From Pseudomonadota bacterium (lineage in GTDB: Bacteria > Pseudomonadota > Alphaproteobacteria > Rhizobiales > Hyphomicrobiaceae), in NCBI GenBank assembly GCA_003242645.1, contig QGVC01000151.1, positions 1-8,387 of the forward strand: a stretch of DNA of 8,387 nucleotides. Direction: 5' to 3'. Below, in pieces: positions 6,348 to 8,387 of the stretch (position 1 is the first letter of the stretch; every line of letters begins with the position of its first letter). The position numbers and the translations under genes were made by a program. Under the pieces are notes generated by a model. The model had not been told where the DNA came from and made no database searches. It saw only the letters and a list, made by a program, of their open reading frames with translations.

Positions 6348-6393
6348 TTGCGTTCACCTGCGGACAGCACTTGCTTGCGTTCCACGAACGCGA
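6348..6393. repeat. Repeated TTGCGTTC octamer and perfect hairpin between the VOC and debranching genes
   Basis: TTGCGTTC occurs at 6348-6355 and again at 6375-6382, 27 nt apart. The second copy pairs with GAACGC (6386-6391) across a CAC loop, giving a perfect 6-bp stem that extends to 8 bp with one G-T pair. No T-tract follows, so it does not look like a standard intrinsic terminator. It could be a regulator site for the downstream debranching gene or a weak transcript end for the cyo operon. The rest of the gap (6394-6457) contains only a 10-bp palindrome TCATGCATGA at 6412-6421. Confidence 0.35.
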
Positions 6394-6457
6394 AACGAGC
6401 GCTGCGAGTTATCATGCATGAGATAGCCTTCTTTACTATCAGAGTGGTTCACGTGCC

Positions 6458-8387
6458 ATGCCATTCAAGGTCCAGGTTGGTCCGCCGCAGATCGCGATTC
6501 ACCATGGCCAGACGGTGCTAATCACTGAGCTTGATGGGCAAATCAACTGGCCCAGTGACCGCGGGTTATACTTCAACGACACGCGTCTCCTCAGCAGCTG
6601 GAGGATCTACGCCAACGGCGAGCCATGGGACCTTCTGACAGGCGGCGCCACAACTTATTACACCTCTGAAGTCCACCTTACCAATCGCGCGATCAAGACC
6701 GAGGAAGGCCCCATTCCACCTCACACGCTTGGCCTCGTCATCAGCCGGTCGATCGAGGGCGGAATGCATGAGGATCTCGACATTATCAATAATGGCGAGA
6801 AGCACGTGCGATTTCAGCTTGAGATATCGATGCGTTCAGACTTTGCCGATATTTTCGAGGTCAAGTCCGGAAATATTGTACGGCGCGGTCGTATCACGAC
6901 GGAATGGCTCGTATCGAAACAGCAGCTTCGGACGACTTACCGGAATGCCGATTTCATGCGGGCGGTGGTGGTTTCGTTCCGGAACAACTCGACCAAGGGG
7001 GTGTACGCCAACGGACGCTTGAGCTTTGAGGTCTCTTTGCCTCCGGGTGGAGCTTGGCACTGCTGCCTCAGCTACACACTTATCGACGGGACCGTAGAGC
7101 ACCCCGCTCCTCGACAATGTGTCGCGGACAGTCACGAGCTGGAGCATGCCCAGACACTTGAGGATTGGTTGCGCACCGTGCTGAAGATCAGCACGAATAA
7201 TGAAGAGTTTTACCGCCTTTATCGGCAAGCGCTCGAGGACATGGCAGCACTGCGCCTGCCAATTAGCACCACTGGCGCGGATCGCATGGTGTTCATGCCG
7301 GCTGCCGGCCTGCCGTGGTTCGTTGCCCCGTTCGGGAGGGATAGCCTGATCGTTTCGATCCAGAATGTGCTGATCTATCCCGGGTTTGCACGGGGAGCGC
7401 TTGAAATATTGGGATCGCTCCAAGCAACCGAGCTGGATAATTACCGCGATGCAGAACCTGGGAAAATTCCTCACGAATTGCGCCGGGGCGAGCTCGCGCA
7501 CTTCAAGCTGATACCGCACACGCCCTATTACGGAACAGCCGATGCTACTCCCCTGTATCTCATTACGCTGCATCACGCATGGCGGGCTACCGGAGACCGC
7601 AAGCTACTGGAAGAGAGGCTGGAAACGGCAGAGCGCTGTCTCTTGTGGATTGATCAATATGGGGATCGCGATGGTGACGGGTTTCAGGAATACCAGACAC
7701 GATCTCCGGTGGGTTACGAGAATATGAGTTGGAAGGACGCCGGGGAAGCGGTGGTCTATCCGGATGGCTCATTGGTGAAGGGGCCAAAGGCGCTGTGCGA
7801 GTTGCAGGGATATGTCTACGACGCATGGCTGCGAATGGCGGAAATTTTCGATGAGCTCGGTAAACATAACCGCGCCCGTGAGCTACGTGCCAAAGCAGCA
7901 AGATTATTCGATCAATTCAACGAGAAATTCTGGGACGATGGTATAGGCTTCTACGCCTTTGCTCTCGATGGCGACAAGAAAAAGGTTCTGACGATCGCCT
8001 CGAATCCCGGGCACTGTCTGTGGTCCGGCATTGTTCCGCCCGAACGGGCTGCCAAAGTTGTGCAAAGGCTTATGGAGCCGGATATGTGGTGCAAATGGGG
8101 CATCCGAACGCTTTCTACGGAGAACCCCGCGTTCAATCCTTATAGCTACCAGAATGGATCGATTTGGCCGCACGATAACGCCATCATTGCCATGGGATTC
8201 AGGCGCTACGGTTTTAACGCGGAGGCCGCACGTGTCGCGCGGTCAATCAGCGAGGCAGGCAGTCACTTCCTGCTCAATCAGCTTCCCGAGCTTTATACGA
8301 GCACGCAACGCCACGAGCCTTCGTTTCCTATTCAGTATCTGGGGGCAAACGTGCCACAGGCCTGGGCCGCCGGCTCCGTCTTTATGC
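6458..8387 (+). CDS. Amylo-alpha-1,6-glucosidase / glycogen debranching-type enzyme, C-terminus beyond the window
   Basis: From an ATG at 6458 the frame is open for 643 codons to the right edge with no stop. The N-terminal beta-rich domain (about 1-230) starts MPFKVQVGPPQIAIHHGQTV and contains SDRGLYFNDTRLLSSW (33-48), the signature of the glycogen-debranching N-terminal domain. The rest (about 245 onward) is an alpha-toroid glycosidase domain with GLPWFVAPFGRDSLI (284-298), HTPYYGTADATPLYL (354-368), YQNGSIWPHDNAI (564-576) and LGANVPQAWAAGSVF (628-642). Enzymes of this group hydrolyse alpha-1,6 branches of glycogen-like glucans or act on related alpha-glucosides; the exact substrate is not readable. 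No signal peptide is visible, so a cytoplasmic place is likely. The upstream frame closes at TGA 6419-6421, so ATG 6458 is the first start; the Shine-Dalgarno sequence is weak (GAGTGG). The 116-nt gap suggests its own promoter. The family is usually longer, so a modest C-terminal part is missing. Confidence 0.93.
   Translation, partial: MPFKVQVGPPQIAIHHGQTVLITELDGQINWPSDRGLYFNDTRLLSSWRIYANGEPWDLLTGGATTYYTSEVHLTNRAIKTEEGPIPPHTLGLVISRSIEGGMHEDLDIINNGEKHVRFQLEISMRSDFADIFEVKSGNIVRRGRITTEWLVSKQQLRTTYRNADFMRAVVVSFRNNSTKGVYANGRLSFEVSLPPGGAWHCCLSYTLIDGTVEHPAPRQCVADSHELEHAQTLEDWLRTVLKISTNNEEFYRLYRQALEDMAALRLPISTTGADRMVFMPAAGLPWFVAPFGRDSLIVSIQNVLIYPGFARGALEILGSLQATELDNYRDAEPGKIPHELRRGELAHFKLIPHTPYYGTADATPLYLITLHHAWRATGDRKLLEERLETAERCLLWIDQYGDRDGDGFQEYQTRSPVGYENMSWKDAGEAVVYPDGSLVKGPKALCELQGYVYDAWLRMAEIFDELGKHNRARELRAKAARLFDQFNEKFWDDGIGFYAFALDGDKKKVLTIASNPGHCLWSGIVPPERAAKVVQRLMEPDMWCKWGIRTLSTENPAFNPYSYQNGSIWPHDNAIIAMGFRRYGFNAEAARVARSISEAGSHFLLNQLPELYTSTQRHEPSFPIQYLGANVPQAWAAGSVFM

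Noticed and set aside
6342..6457. Intrinsic terminator after the VOC gene
   Set aside because: The hairpin at 6377-6391 is followed by GAAACGAGCG with no T-run.

Overview
The window looks like a chromosomal segment from an alphaproteobacterium, possibly Hyphomicrobiales. This is inferred from the moderately high GC content, the G/C-rich third codon positions and the style of the proteins; no rRNA or other taxonomic marker is present. It contains no tRNA, rRNA, CRISPR array, insertion sequence or phage gene.

Layout. (1) Positions 1-206, minus strand: the first 68 codons of a GH15-type glycoside hydrolase that runs off the left edge. (2) Positions 207-583: a divergent intergenic region with short inverted repeats and one unexplained coding-like stretch. 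(3) Positions 584-4465, plus strand: a complete, tightly packed cyoABCD operon for a heme-copper cytochrome bo-type ubiquinol oxidase. Subunit I has every heme, CuB and quinol-site residue I could check, and subunit II lacks CuA ligands. (4) Positions 4483-6341, same strand and with gaps of 14-30 nt: a four-helix DoxX-family membrane protein, a small cupin-fold protein and a two-domain VOC (glyoxalase/extradiol dioxygenase superfamily) protein. These occupy the place where cyoE (heme O synthase) lies in E. coli, and cyoE is absent. (5) Positions 6342-6457: a 116-nt gap with a perfect hairpin and a repeated octamer. (6) Positions 6458-8387: the first 643 codons of an amylo-alpha-1,6-glucosidase / glycogen-debranching-type enzyme, open to the right edge.

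How they may work together. CyoABCD oxidises ubiquinol and reduces O2 to water while pumping protons. The doxX-cupin-VOC genes are spaced as if co-transcribed with it, so they may form an accessory module linked to the quinol pool or to small-molecule redox or aromatic chemistry; that is inference. The operon lies between two alpha-glucan/trehalose-type enzymes (GH15 on the left, debranching enzyme on the right), so it may sit inside a storage-carbohydrate or stress gene neighbourhood. I saw no clear evidence of a wholly new system. The most unusual item is the cyo operon extended by doxX, cupin and VOC genes.
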